Shown: in pieces, positions 24,156-32,534 of the stretch
Position numbering within the stretch: the first letter of the stretch is position 1
How the letters are laid out: each line of letters begins with the position of its first letter
Source: Clostridia bacterium
GTDB lineage: Bacteria > Bacillota > Clostridia > Oscillospirales > SIG627
Direction of reading: 5' to 3'
Length of the DNA stretch: 41,382 bases
Assembly: GCA_017517325.1 (NCBI GenBank)
Contig: JAFWZW010000021.1
Location: 1-41,382 of the forward strand
Position numbers and translations under genes: made by a program
The notes under the pieces: generated by a model
Seen by the model: the letters and a program-made list of their open reading frames with translations, nothing else
What the model was told of the DNA's origin: nothing
Databases searched by the model: none

Positions 24156-24944
24156 ATGAAATCAAAAAAGCCTTTGGTTCCGTATCTGTTCTGGATGGCG
24201 GCATTTGTGATCATTCCCCTTGGAATGGTGATCTACTACGCCTTTACCGGTAAAGACGGCCGCTTCTCCTTTTCCAATTTCCGCTACATTGCGGAAAACA
24301 GCCAGGTCTATCTGGATTCCTTTCTGATCGCCCTGATCTCCACGGCCATCTGCCTTCTCATTGCGTATCCCCTCGCTCTGGTTATGATGCGGATGTCCCC
24401 CCGTGGGCAGAGAATGATGAACATTCTCGTAATGCTCCCTATGTGGATGAACTTTATTCTGCGCATCTGCTCCCTGGAAGTGATCTTCCGTTCGGGCGGT
24501 GTGCTGGATCAGATCCTGGGCTTTTCCAACCCTGTGAACCATACCATGGCGGCGGTGGTCATCGGCATCGTCTATAACTACCTGCCTTTTATGGTATTGC
24601 CCCTTTATACCGTTATGTCCAAAATTTCCAAATCCGTTCTGGAGGCGGGGAGAGATCTGGGTTGTAACGGCTGGCGCCTTCTCTGGAAGGTGATCTTCCC
24701 TTTGTCTATACCCGGGGTCATCTCCGGCATCACTATGGTATTCGTTCCCGCGGCCTCTGCCTTTGTTATCGGCAATCGCTTGGGCGGCTTCTACCTCATC
24801 GGTGATACCATTGATTCCTATTACACCAAGAGCTTTGATCTAAACGCCGCCAGTATGCTTTCCTTCGTTCTGATGGTGGTGATCGTCATTTCCATCGTGG
24901 TCATGAATCACTTTGATAAAGACGATGATATCGTTCTGGTTTAG
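24156..24944 (+). CDS. potB: Spermidine/putrescine ABC transporter permease
   Basis: The 262-residue inner-membrane protein has about six helices and the EAA loop LEAGRDLGCNGWRLLWKVIFPLS (about residues 160-185), which docks to PotA. Family features such as NILVMLPMWMNFILR place it with PotB. It begins 14 bases after potA behind GGGAGGGGGAGG and is 11 bases ahead of potCD. Confidence 0.94.
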   Translation: MKSKKPLVPYLFWMAAFVIIPLGMVIYYAFTGKDGRFSFSNFRYIAENSQVYLDSFLIALISTAICLLIAYPLALVMMRMSPRGQRMMNILVMLPMWMNFILRICSLEVIFRSGGVLDQILGFSNPVNHTMAAVVIGIVYNYLPFMVLPLYTVMSKISKSVLEAGRDLGCNGWRLLWKVIFPLSIPGVISGITMVFVPAASAFVIGNRLGGFYLIGDTIDSYYTKSFDLNAASMLSFVLMVVIVISIVVMNHFDKDDDIVLV

Positions 24945-24955
24945 GGGGTGAAGGT

Positions 24956-26878
24956 ATGAAAAAAACAGCTTCTTATCTTTACCTTGGCTTGATCTTTTTG
25001 TTTCTTTACGCGCCGATCCTTTTGATGATCGCCCTTTCCTTTAACGATGCCCGCCACGGCATTTCCGTCTGGCAGGGCTTCACCCTGGAGAATTACGCAA
25101 GTCTTCTGAAAAATGAAGAATTGATGGACGCTCTGATCAATTCCCTGGTCATCGCTCTGCTTTCAGCAGTGGGCGCCTGTCTTTTGGGAACTCTGGGTGC
25201 CCTGGGGCTGAACAACGTGAAAAAGGGAAGAGGGGTTTTGATGAACTTTTCCAACCTTCCCATCATCAACCCGGAGATCGTTACCGGCGTTTCCCTGATG
25301 CTTCTTTTTATTGCCGTATTCGGTATGAAGCTGGGCTTTTTTACGGTGCTTCTCTCCCACGTGGTTTTTAACACCCCCTACGTGATCCTCAACGTAATGC
25401 CCCGCCTTCGCCGTATGGATAAAAATCTCTTTGAGGCGGCGCTGGATCTGGGTTGCCCTCCTGCCAAGGCCTTTTTCAAGGTGGTATTGCCCGAGATCTT
25501 TCCGGGCGTGTTCGCAGGCTTTCTCATTTCTCTGACCTACTCCTTTGACGATTTTATCATCAGTTATTTTACCGGCGGTAATTTTCAGACCCTTTCGGTC
25601 TTCGTCAATAACAGTATGAAAAAGGGCATTCAGCCTTGGATGGCGTCTATGACCGGCGTGATCTTCGTTGCGGTGCTTATGATCCTTCTGATCATGAACA
25701 TTCACGATGCACGGGCGGAGGCTATTGAGAAAAACAAAATCTCCGCACCAACCCCCAAAAAGGGTATGGGCTACGTAAAGGCAGCTGCTGCCGTGCTTTG
25801 CATTGCCTTGATCCTGGGAATCTGCCTGCCCCGCGTGCTACGCAGCGACGATAATACCATCGTGGTCTGCAACTGGGGTGAGTATATGTCCACGGGCGAT
25901 TGCGATTTTGACGTGATCGCGGAATTTGAAAAGGCAACGGGTATCAACGTGGAATACGTAACGGCGGAATCCAACGAGGCTCTTTATGCCAAAATGAAAT
26001 CCGGCTCTGGCAAATACGACGTGATCTTCCCCTCTGAATATATGGCGGAGCGTATGATCGACGAAGGGATGTTGGCAAAGCTGGATTACGATAACATTCC
26101 CAATTACGAGAGCATTATGGATGCCTTCAAGGGAATGGAGCACGACCCCAAGGAGGAATACACCGTACCTTATTTCTGGGGCACGGTGGGGATCCTTTAC
26201 AATGCGGATATGCTTACGGAGAAAGACCTTGCTATGATGGAGAATCCCAAGGATTGGAGCATTCTCTGGAGCAAGAATTACCCAAATCAAATTATGATGT
26301 TCGATAACCCCCGCGACGCCTTCGGTATTGCCTTAAAGCAGCTGGGCTATTCTCAGAACACCACCGATGAAACGGAGATCCGCGAAGCCGCCGCCCTTCT
26401 GAAGGAGCAGAAGTTCTATTACGGAATGGATCAGTTCTTTGAAATGATCCCCTCCGGCAGTCTTGCCATTGCCCCCTACTACGCAGGTGACTGTATGTAC
26501 GTGATGGAAGATAACCCGGATATGGACCTTCGCTTCGTGATCCCCGAATGCGGCACCAATATTTTCAGTGACGCTATGTGCGTTCCCGCCACCAGCCGAA
26601 AGCAGGCACAGGCAGAAGCCTTTATCAACTTTATGCTCACTGCCGAGGCGGGCAAGGCCAACACCGAATACGTTTACTATTCCACCCCCAATCAGGCGGT
26701 GTTTGACGTGCTGGAGCCTGAAATGCAGGAGAATAAGGTGGCTTACCCCCAGGGCACGGAGGATCTGAAGGCCTTCCGTGAGCGTATGACCAGTTGGGAA
26801 GCCTTCCAATATCTGCCTGTGAAAATTAACGATCTGATGACCGATCTCTGGAATGAGATTAAAACCAATAACAAATAG
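24956..26878 (+). CDS. potC: Fused polyamine permease and binding protein (PotC-PotD)
   Basis: The 640-residue protein joins two parts usually encoded separately. Residues 1 to about 262 are a PotC-type permease (MIALSFNDARHG, EAA loop FEAALDLGCPPAKAFFKVVLP). A further helix (about 272-290) passes the membrane, and residues about 298-640 are a PotD-type periplasmic-binding domain (VVCNWGEYMS, KYDVIFPSEYMAERMIDEGMLAKLD). The binding domain is thus tethered outside the cell. Similar PotCD fusions are known in several Firmicutes. The frame is continuous with no stop at the joint, so it is a true fusion. Confidence 0.93.
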   Translation: MKKTASYLYLGLIFLFLYAPILLMIALSFNDARHGISVWQGFTLENYASLLKNEELMDALINSLVIALLSAVGACLLGTLGALGLNNVKKGRGVLMNFSNLPIINPEIVTGVSLMLLFIAVFGMKLGFFTVLLSHVVFNTPYVILNVMPRLRRMDKNLFEAALDLGCPPAKAFFKVVLPEIFPGVFAGFLISLTYSFDDFIISYFTGGNFQTLSVFVNNSMKKGIQPWMASMTGVIFVAVLMILLIMNIHDARAEAIEKNKISAPTPKKGMGYVKAAAAVLCIALILGICLPRVLRSDDNTIVVCNWGEYMSTGDCDFDVIAEFEKATGINVEYVTAESNEALYAKMKSGSGKYDVIFPSEYMAERMIDEGMLAKLDYDNIPNYESIMDAFKGMEHDPKEEYTVPYFWGTVGILYNADMLTEKDLAMMENPKDWSILWSKNYPNQIMMFDNPRDAFGIALKQLGYSQNTTDETEIREAAALLKEQKFYYGMDQFFEMIPSGSLAIAPYYAGDCMYVMEDNPDMDLRFVIPECGTNIFSDAMCVPATSRKQAQAEAFINFMLTAEAGKANTEYVYYSTPNQAVFDVLEPEMQENKVAYPQGTEDLKAFRERMTSWEAFQYLPVKINDLMTDLWNEIKTNNK

Positions 26879-26887
26879 AGGATGACT

Positions 26888-29494
26888 ATGAAATACACCG
26901 GACTGAACGAATTGCGCGAAAAATACCTTTCCTTTTTTGAATCCAAGGGGCACCTGCGCCTGCCCTCCTTCTCCCTGGTTCCTCAGGGGGATAAATCCCT
27001 GCTTCTGATCAACAGCGGTATGGCGCCTATGAAAAAATATTTTACCGGGGAAGAAGTACCCCCCCGCACCAGAGTGTGCACCTGTCAGAAGTGTATCCGC
27101 ACCCCTGACCTTGAGCGCGTAGGTAAGACTGCCCGCCACGGCACCTATTTTGAAATGCTGGGTAACTTCTCCTTCGGCGACTATTTTAAGAGAGAGGCCA
27201 TTGCCTTTGCCTGGGAATTTCTCACCGTGATTTTAGAGATCCCTGCAGAGCTTCTTTGGCCCTCCATCTACGAAGAGGATGACGAAGCCTTCCACATTTG
27301 GAAGGATGAGATCGGCGTTCCCGAAGAGCGCATCGTTCGTATGGGCAAAGCCGATAACTTCTGGGAGCACGGCTCCGGCCCCTGCGGCCCCTGCTCCGAG
27401 ATCTACTTTGACCGCGGCGAAAAATACGGCTGCGGTGACCCCAACTGTAAGCCCGGCTGTGAGTGCGACCGTTATATGGAGATCTGGAACAACGTATTCA
27501 GCCAGTTCAATAACGATGGCTTCGGCAACTACACCGAGCTTGCCCAGAAGAATATCGATACCGGTATGGGTCTGGAGCGCCTTGCCTGCGTAATGCAGGG
27601 AGTTGATAATATGTTCGAGGTGGATACCATCCGCAATACCATCGATGCGGTTTGCGAGATCTGCGGTAAGGAATACGGCCACGGCGGGGATACCGACGTT
27701 TCCATCCGTATTGTTACCGACCATATCCGTTCCTCCTCCTTTATGATCTCCGACGGTGTCATTCCCTCCAACGAGGGCAGAGGCTACGTGCTTCGCCGCA
27801 TCCTGCGCCGCGCCGCCCGCCACGGAAAGCTCCTTGGCATTTCCGGCACCTTCCTTGCAGGTCTTTGTGACGTGGTCATTCGCGAAAACGAGGCAGGTTA
27901 CCCCGAACTTCGTGAAAAGGAAGCCTATATTAAAAAGATCATTTCTCTGGAAGAAGAGAAGTTCAACGCCACCATTGATTCCGGCCTTTCCATTCTTTCC
28001 GACCTTGTGGAAAAAGCAAAGGCAGAAAAGAAGGAGAGCCTTGCAGGTGAAGACGTATTCAAGCTTTACGATACCTTCGGCTTTCCCATCGATCTGACCC
28101 GTGAGATCGCAGAGGAAGCAGGTCTTGCCATCGATGAGGAAAAATTCCAGTCCCTGATGCAGGAGCAGAAGGAGAGAGCCCGCGGTGCAAGAGCCAACAT
28201 TTCCGGTTGGTCCGATGCCGCTAAATCCGTGATCTCCGCACTGGAAAAGACCAAGTTCGCAGGGTATGATACCATCAGCACCAAGGCAAAGGTTCTTGCC
28301 ATCTTCGCAGAAGAAGAGGAGGTGCAGACCCTTTCCGAAGGAGAAGCTACTCTCATTCTGGATACTACCCCCTTCTATGGAGAATCCGGCGGTCAGGTGG
28401 GCGATACCGGTATCATCACCGGTGAAAAGGGCGCTCTTGCCGTTGTGGATACAAAAAAATCCGAAGGTGTGTTTATGCACACGGTTCGCGTGGATCACGG
28501 CTCCGTTTCCGTGGGAGACGAGGTGCTCTGTCTGGTGGACGGTGAAAGAAGAAACGCCATTCGCCGCAACCACTCCTCCGTTCACCTTCTGCAGGCGGCG
28601 CTCCGTGAAGTGCTGGGCAGCCACGTGGAACAGGCAGGAAGCTTTGTAAACGAAAAGCACGCCCGCTTTGACTTCAAGCATTTTGAAGCAATGAGCAAGG
28701 AAGAGCTTTCCCGCGTGGAAGCGTTGGTCAATGAAAAGATTCTGCAGGCTCTGCAGGTGAATACTCTGGTTACCTCTGCTGATAAGGCCAAGGAGCAGGG
28801 CGCGCTTGCTCTCTTTGGTGAAAAGTACGGCTCCGAGGTGCGTATGGTTTCGATGGGCGATTTCTCCCGCGAGCTTTGCGGCGGTACTCACGTTTTGAAT
28901 ACGGCTGAGGTGGGTCTCTTCCGCATCCTCTCCGAGCAGGGCGTTGCCGCAGGCGTGCGCCGTATCGAAGCGGTAACGGGTAAGAACGTGCTGAAATTGA
29001 TGTACGAAAAGGAAGCCCTCATTGCCGAAACCGCAGAGGTGCTGAAAACCACCGCTCCCCAGATCGCCGAAAAGACCCGTGGTCTCAAGGCAGAGCTGAA
29101 GGAAGCCAAGGATAAGGTGGAAGCGCTTTCCTCCAAGCTTGCGGCCGCATCCTTGGGAAGCCTATTGGACGGCGCCGTTGAAAAGAACGGTATGCGGCTG
29201 GTCTTCACCGCCATCGGTGAAGAGACCGACGGCAGAAAACTGGGCGATATGATCCGCGAAAAGAATGCCGACGTAGTGGCCGTATTCTCTCAGGTACGGG
29301 GCGGCAAGGTGCTCTTGTTTGCCACCTGCGGTAAGGATGCTCTGGCAAAGGGTGCCCACGCAGGCAACGTTCTGAAGGCCATTTCTCCCATCGTGGGCGG
29401 TGGCGGCGGCGGCAGACCCGATTCCGCTCAGTCCGGCGGTAAGAACCCCGAAAAGCTTGAGGAAGCAAAAGCTGCATTTTATAATCTCTTTTAA
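26888..29494 (+). CDS. alaS: Alanyl-tRNA synthetase
   Basis: AlaRS charges tRNA-Ala and edits mischarged Ser/Gly. At 868 residues its size is standard. Class II motif regions include RTRVCTCQKCIRTPDLERVGKTARHGTYFEMLGNFSFGDYFK (given only by position, about residues 60-102). The editing domain has the HSSVH zinc ligands (about 564-568) and CGGTH (about 664-668), and the C-terminal DHHA1 domain ends with the GGGGGGRPD block. Of two in-frame starts, ATG 26888 has AGAGG at correct spacing and is preferred to 26882. It lies 9 bases after potCD with no terminator between, so it may be read from the transporter promoter. Confidence 0.97.
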   Translation: MKYTGLNELREKYLSFFESKGHLRLPSFSLVPQGDKSLLLINSGMAPMKKYFTGEEVPPRTRVCTCQKCIRTPDLERVGKTARHGTYFEMLGNFSFGDYFKREAIAFAWEFLTVILEIPAELLWPSIYEEDDEAFHIWKDEIGVPEERIVRMGKADNFWEHGSGPCGPCSEIYFDRGEKYGCGDPNCKPGCECDRYMEIWNNVFSQFNNDGFGNYTELAQKNIDTGMGLERLACVMQGVDNMFEVDTIRNTIDAVCEICGKEYGHGGDTDVSIRIVTDHIRSSSFMISDGVIPSNEGRGYVLRRILRRAARHGKLLGISGTFLAGLCDVVIRENEAGYPELREKEAYIKKIISLEEEKFNATIDSGLSILSDLVEKAKAEKKESLAGEDVFKLYDTFGFPIDLTREIAEEAGLAIDEEKFQSLMQEQKERARGARANISGWSDAAKSVISALEKTKFAGYDTISTKAKVLAIFAEEEEVQTLSEGEATLILDTTPFYGESGGQVGDTGIITGEKGALAVVDTKKSEGVFMHTVRVDHGSVSVGDEVLCLVDGERRNAIRRNHSSVHLLQAALREVLGSHVEQAGSFVNEKHARFDFKHFEAMSKEELSRVEALVNEKILQALQVNTLVTSADKAKEQGALALFGEKYGSEVRMVSMGDFSRELCGGTHVLNTAEVGLFRILSEQGVAAGVRRIEAVTGKNVLKLMYEKEALIAETAEVLKTTAPQIAEKTRGLKAELKEAKDKVEALSSKLAAASLGSLLDGAVEKNGMRLVFTAIGEETDGRKLGDMIREKNADVVAVFSQVRGGKVLLFATCGKDALAKGAHAGNVLKAISPIVGGGGGGRPDSAQSGGKNPEKLEEAKAAFYNLF

Positions 29495-29506
29495 AGGAGA
29501 ATGAAT

Positions 29507-29845
29507 ATGGATTGTCTGTTTTGTTCCATTTTGGAGGGAGCGATTCCTTCTCAAAAGGTCTACGAGGATGAAAACGTTTACGCCTTTCGGGATATCAATC
29601 CCCAGGCACCCGTTCACGTGCTGGTGATCCCCAAGGAGCATATTCCCTCTGCCGATGCCGTGAGCGCGGTCAACAGCGGCAAGGTTGCCGCCGTGTTTGA
29701 GGCCATTCCCAAGATCGCAAAGGAATGCGGCCTGGAACAGGGTTACCGCGTGATCACCAATGTGGGAGAGCACGGCTGTCAGTCTGTGAAGCACCTGCAT
29801 TTTCACGTGCTGGGCGGCAAACAGCTCTCCGAGAAGATGGATTAA
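29507..29845 (+). CDS. HIT-family nucleotide hydrolase
   Basis: The 112-residue histidine-triad protein has the zinc-type N-terminal CLFC pair and the active-site motif HLHFHVLGG (His at residues about 98, 100 and 102). The HINT group hydrolyses adenosine phosphoramidates and acyl-AMP, including aminoacyl adenylates made by synthetases; its place right after alaS suits that, though this pairing is inference. ATG 29507 has AAAGGAG at proper distance; the in-frame ATG 29501 is too close to it. Confidence 0.94.
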   Translation: MDCLFCSILEGAIPSQKVYEDENVYAFRDINPQAPVHVLVIPKEHIPSADAVSAVNSGKVAAVFEAIPKIAKECGLEQGYRVITNVGEHGCQSVKHLHFHVLGGKQLSEKMD

Positions 29846-29846
29846 T

Positions 29847-30899
29847 ATGGCACCCAGAGAAGCCTTTGGCATCTCCGTGTCGGCATTAAAGGCGCGCCTG
29901 CGGGATGATCCCTGCGGCGCCTTCGCCTTTTTCGGCATGGAAGAGATGCTCAAACAGTTTTATTTGCAGAAATACGTTACCCTTATTGAAAAAGAGGGCT
30001 CGGCAGATTTTAATTTGGTGCGCCTTGATTTTACGCGGGATCATACCGTGTCCGATCTTTTGGATGAAAGCCAGATCCTCCCCTTCTGCGGAGAGCGGCG
30101 CCTTGTGATCTGCCGCGGGCTGAACCCCGCCAAGATGAACGACGGTGACGTAAAGCGCCTTATGGAGCTCCTTGAAAACTTCCCTCCCTATCTCATTCTG
30201 ATCCTCTATTTAGAGTGGGAGGAATTTCAAAACGATAAAGCCACCTTGAAAAAGAAAAGCGTTCGCACGTTGGCGGAAAAGCTCACCTTCGTTTCCTTTC
30301 CCTTGCAGGAAGAGCGGGTGCTCCTCCCTTGGTGTCGCAAGATCCTGGGGGCTGACGGTCTTTCCGCTCCCGATGGCGCCCTCCGCACTCTCTTTCGCTT
30401 TACAGGCAACCGTATGCAGACCATTCGGGGTGAGTTGGAAAAGCTTTCCGCTTACGCCCATTCTCAGGGGCGCACGGAGATCACACAGGAGGACGTGCTT
30501 CTCTTTGCTCAGGATTCTACCGAGTTTGCCGTCTATCATCTTTGCGATGCCGTTTTGGAGGGTGCCGTTGGTGCCGTGGAGCAGATCTTTGCCAATCTGA
30601 AGCGGCAAGAGGTGGAGCCCGTTATGATCGCCGCCTCCCTTTCCCGTATGCTTACCAACGCCCTTCTCATTGCTGAAGGTGCCGATGCCGCCGCCTGCCA
30701 GAAGGCAACGGCTTTGCAGGCTTGGCAGTTCGAGCGTTACCGTCGCCTTCTCTTCGGTAAAAAGAAGGAAGCGCTGGAAAAAGCCCTCTTTCTCTGCCTT
30801 GAGCTGGATGGAAAATTAAAGGGATTCCGTTCTGACTCTATGCTCGTTACCGAGGTGACCGTTTTGCAGATGGCCCGCCTTTTAGGAAAAGCCTCATGA
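29847..30899 (+). CDS. holA: DNA polymerase III delta subunit
   Basis: HolA is the clamp-loader subunit that opens the beta sliding clamp. The 350-residue length, the DLLDESQILPFCGERRLVI block near residue 70 and the C-terminal helical collar region (LKRQEVEPVMIAASLSRML) fit the family. It lies one base after the HIT stop codon, with only a weak ribosome site (GAGAAGATGG), so translation is probably coupled. Its last bases overlap rnmV by ATGA. Confidence 0.92.
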   Translation: MAPREAFGISVSALKARLRDDPCGAFAFFGMEEMLKQFYLQKYVTLIEKEGSADFNLVRLDFTRDHTVSDLLDESQILPFCGERRLVICRGLNPAKMNDGDVKRLMELLENFPPYLILILYLEWEEFQNDKATLKKKSVRTLAEKLTFVSFPLQEERVLLPWCRKILGADGLSAPDGALRTLFRFTGNRMQTIRGELEKLSAYAHSQGRTEITQEDVLLFAQDSTEFAVYHLCDAVLEGAVGAVEQIFANLKRQEVEPVMIAASLSRMLTNALLIAEGADAAACQKATALQAWQFERYRRLLFGKKKEALEKALFLCLELDGKLKGFRSDSMLVTEVTVLQMARLLGKAS

Positions 30900-31450
30900 A
30901 GCCCTGCTGTCACCGTATCATCGTGGTGGAAGGAAAGTACGATAAGATCCGTCTGGAATCCGTTTTAGACGCTACCGTTGTGACCACCGAGGGCTTCGGC
31001 ATTTTCAAAGACGCAGAGAAGCGTTCCCTCCTTCGCCGCCTTGCCGCCACCCGCGGCATCGTGATCCTTTCGGATTCCGATGGGGCAGGGAGCCTCATTC
31101 GCTCTCACATTCGTACCCTTTGCGGTAAAGAAGGAGTTACGGATCTGTATATCCCTCCCATTCCGGGTAAAGAGCGCCGCAAGAGCGCCCCCTCAAAGGA
31201 AGGTCTTCTGGGGGTAGAGGGAATGAACAACGAAACCCTTCTTTCCCTTTTTGAAGCCGCCGGTCTTTTGGGGGAGGAGAAGGAAAAGGCTCCTTTATAT
31301 ACCAAGACCGATCTTTTCCTTTTGGGCTATTCCGGCACCGCCGATGCCAAAGCCCGCCGCAGTGCCCTGTTGAAGGAGAAGGGATTGCCTATCACCCTTT
31401 CCGGCAACGCCTTTCTTGACGTTGTCAATCTTTTGGAGATCAAGTTATGA
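30896..31450 (+). CDS. rnmV: Ribonuclease M5
   Basis: RNase M5 makes the final cuts in 5S rRNA maturation in Firmicutes. The 184-residue protein has a Toprim domain with VVEGKYDK (Glu about residue 12) and ILSDSDGAGS (DxD about residue 60-62), and the C-terminal RNase M5 part (NAFLDVVNLLEIKL). In many Firmicutes it precedes rsmA/ksgA; here it precedes a small membrane protein. Coupled by ATGA overlaps on both sides. Confidence 0.95.
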   Translation: MKPCCHRIIVVEGKYDKIRLESVLDATVVTTEGFGIFKDAEKRSLLRRLAATRGIVILSDSDGAGSLIRSHIRTLCGKEGVTDLYIPPIPGKERRKSAPSKEGLLGVEGMNNETLLSLFEAAGLLGEEKEKAPLYTKTDLFLLGYSGTADAKARRSALLKEKGLPITLSGNAFLDVVNLLEIKL

Positions 31451-31971
31451 ATCAAAGCTATTCCTGTATTCCCAAAAGGGAAGCCCGCAAGGCAAAGGTT
31501 CTTTGCTTTGTGCTTTTTGTTCTTGCGGTGGCTTCTTTTGTTGCGGCAAATTATCTTCCTGTCGCCAAAGGGGTGGGCCAGCTGTTTGCCGCCCTGCTCC
31601 TCCTTCTGTTTATTCAGATCACAACGAAATTCCTGTTGACGGAGTATTGCTACAAGCTGGAAAACGACACCCTTTTTATCTCTGCCAAGCAAGGCAGACG
31701 TATCAAGAACCAGGGAGGCGTGCCCATCCATTCCCGCTGTATCCTCCTCACGGAAGGGGAGTGGAAAAAAACGAAGAAGCAGTATTCCATCGAAAGCCGC
31801 TTTTCCTACCTCCAGAATCTATCTTCTCCCCGTACCCATTACCTCTTGTGCCCCGGAAGACAGGGCTACGTTTGCTTGTCCTTCGAGCCGGATGACACCC
31901 TTTTAGCTCTTCTCAAGGAGAGAATCTCCCTCACGTCGGAGGCACAAACCCAAAATTCCGAAAACCTTTGA
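31447..31971 (+). CDS. Membrane protein with two helices and a beta-rich cytosolic domain
   Basis: The 174-residue product is not recognised. Two adjacent hydrophobic helices (about residues 17-35 and 43-62) are followed by about 110 residues of beta-rich, basic sequence with YKLENDTLFISAKQGRR, as in small PH-like or YcxB-like membrane proteins. It overlaps rnmV by four bases and is the last gene of the long forward run that starts at potA. No clear hairpin terminator follows; the tRNA-Leu promoter starts 28 bases later. Confidence 0.72.
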   Translation: MNQSYSCIPKREARKAKVLCFVLFVLAVASFVAANYLPVAKGVGQLFAALLLLLFIQITTKFLLTEYCYKLENDTLFISAKQGRRIKNQGGVPIHSRCILLTEGEWKKTKKQYSIESRFSYLQNLSSPRTHYLLCPGRQGYVCLSFEPDDTLLALLKERISLTSEAQTQNSENL

Positions 31972-31999
31972 AATCCTTGGAGAAAATTTAAAAAAAACC

Positions 32000-32028
32000 T
32001 TGACAAATCCCCCTCAAGCCATTATAAT
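32000..32028 (+). promoter_or_regulatory. Perfect consensus promoter of tRNA-Leu
   Basis: TTGACA (32000-32005), 17-base spacer, TATAAT (32023-32028), 14 bases upstream of the mature tRNA 5' end. Confidence 0.93.
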
Positions 32029-32042
32029 AACCTTTGCTTCCT

Positions 32043-32129
32043 GCGAGAGTGGCGGAATTGGCAGACGCGCTAGCTTGAGGTGCTAGTGGAAGTAATTCTA
32101 TGTGGGTTCAAGTCCCGTCTCTCGCACCA
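32043..32129 (+). tRNA. tRNA-Leu (GAG anticodon)
   Basis: The 87-base class II tRNA has acceptor GCGAGAG paired with CTCTCGC, anticodon stem CTAGC/GCTAG with loop TTGAGGT (anticodon GAG), a long variable arm, T-loop TTCAAGT, discriminator A and encoded CCA. It reads CUU/CUC codons. Confidence 0.96.
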
Positions 32130-32167
32130 AGCAAAACGGACACCGTTAACGGTGTCCGTTTTTGCTT
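32130..32167 (+). terminator. Terminator of tRNA-Leu
   Basis: AAGCAAAACGGACACCGTT pairs with AACGGTGTCCGTTTT-type sequence in a near-perfect dyad, directly after the CCA end, with a T run. Confidence 0.88.
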
Positions 32168-32340
32168 TATATGAAGATGGTGGAACTTGAACCCTAAGAG
32201 GGCCGGAGGCGTGAAGCCAACCAGTCCGGGGGACTGTTTGGTAGCCGACGGGTGCGCAGGCGGGCACCGCGAGCAGTGCGGAGCGGTCGCCAAGCAGTGG
32301 GGATTTGCAAAAGCAAAGCCCCGTCCCGTCTCTCGCACCA
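32168..32340 (+). repeat. GC-rich cassette ending in an exact copy of the tRNA-Leu 3' end
   Basis: Bases 32323-32340 repeat exactly the last 18 bases of tRNA-Leu (32112-32129), including CCA. The 155 bases before it are GC-rich, hold no supportable gene, and contain the block CACCGCGAGCAGTGCGGAGC, which loosely resembles GCCACGGAGTGGGAGGAGC in the cassette beside tRNA-Trp (reverse strand). The order tRNA, terminator, cassette, tRNA 3' end, terminator is the same at both sites. Confidence 0.72.
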
Positions 32341-32376
32341 AAAATAAGACAGTCAATCGACTGTCTTATTTTTTTA
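32341..32376 (+). terminator. Terminator after the duplicated tRNA-Leu 3' end
   Basis: AAAATAAGACAGTC pairs with GACTGTCTTATTTT around AATC with a T run, directly after the duplicated CCA. Confidence 0.9.
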
Positions 32377-32456
32377 TCCCCGCCGCAGATTTGGTATAAC
32401 AAACGTTTGCACGGTGATTGTCGCTTGAAAACGGTAGTTTTAATTATGTTTTCCCA

Positions 32457-32485
32457 TTGAAAAGGAACGTTTTTTATAATATAAT
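32457..32485 (+). promoter_or_regulatory. Promoter of the DUF4886-like lipoprotein gene
   Basis: TTGAAA (32457-32462), 17-base spacer, TATAAT (32480-32485), 49 bases before the start codon. The rest of 32377-32534 shows nothing further. Confidence 0.78.
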
Positions 32486-32534
32486 GCGTTTTGCAGACAG
32501 AAGTGGATACTATAGTCGAAAAAGGAGTAGGAAA

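Noticed and set aside
27233-28891. 552-residue reverse ORF inside alaS
   Set aside because: Antisense shadow of alaS; low-complexity composition and no family features.
32070-32402. Reverse ORFs over tRNA-Leu and its cassette
   Set aside because: Same kind of artefact: they cross the tRNA and its duplicated 3' end and have no start signals.
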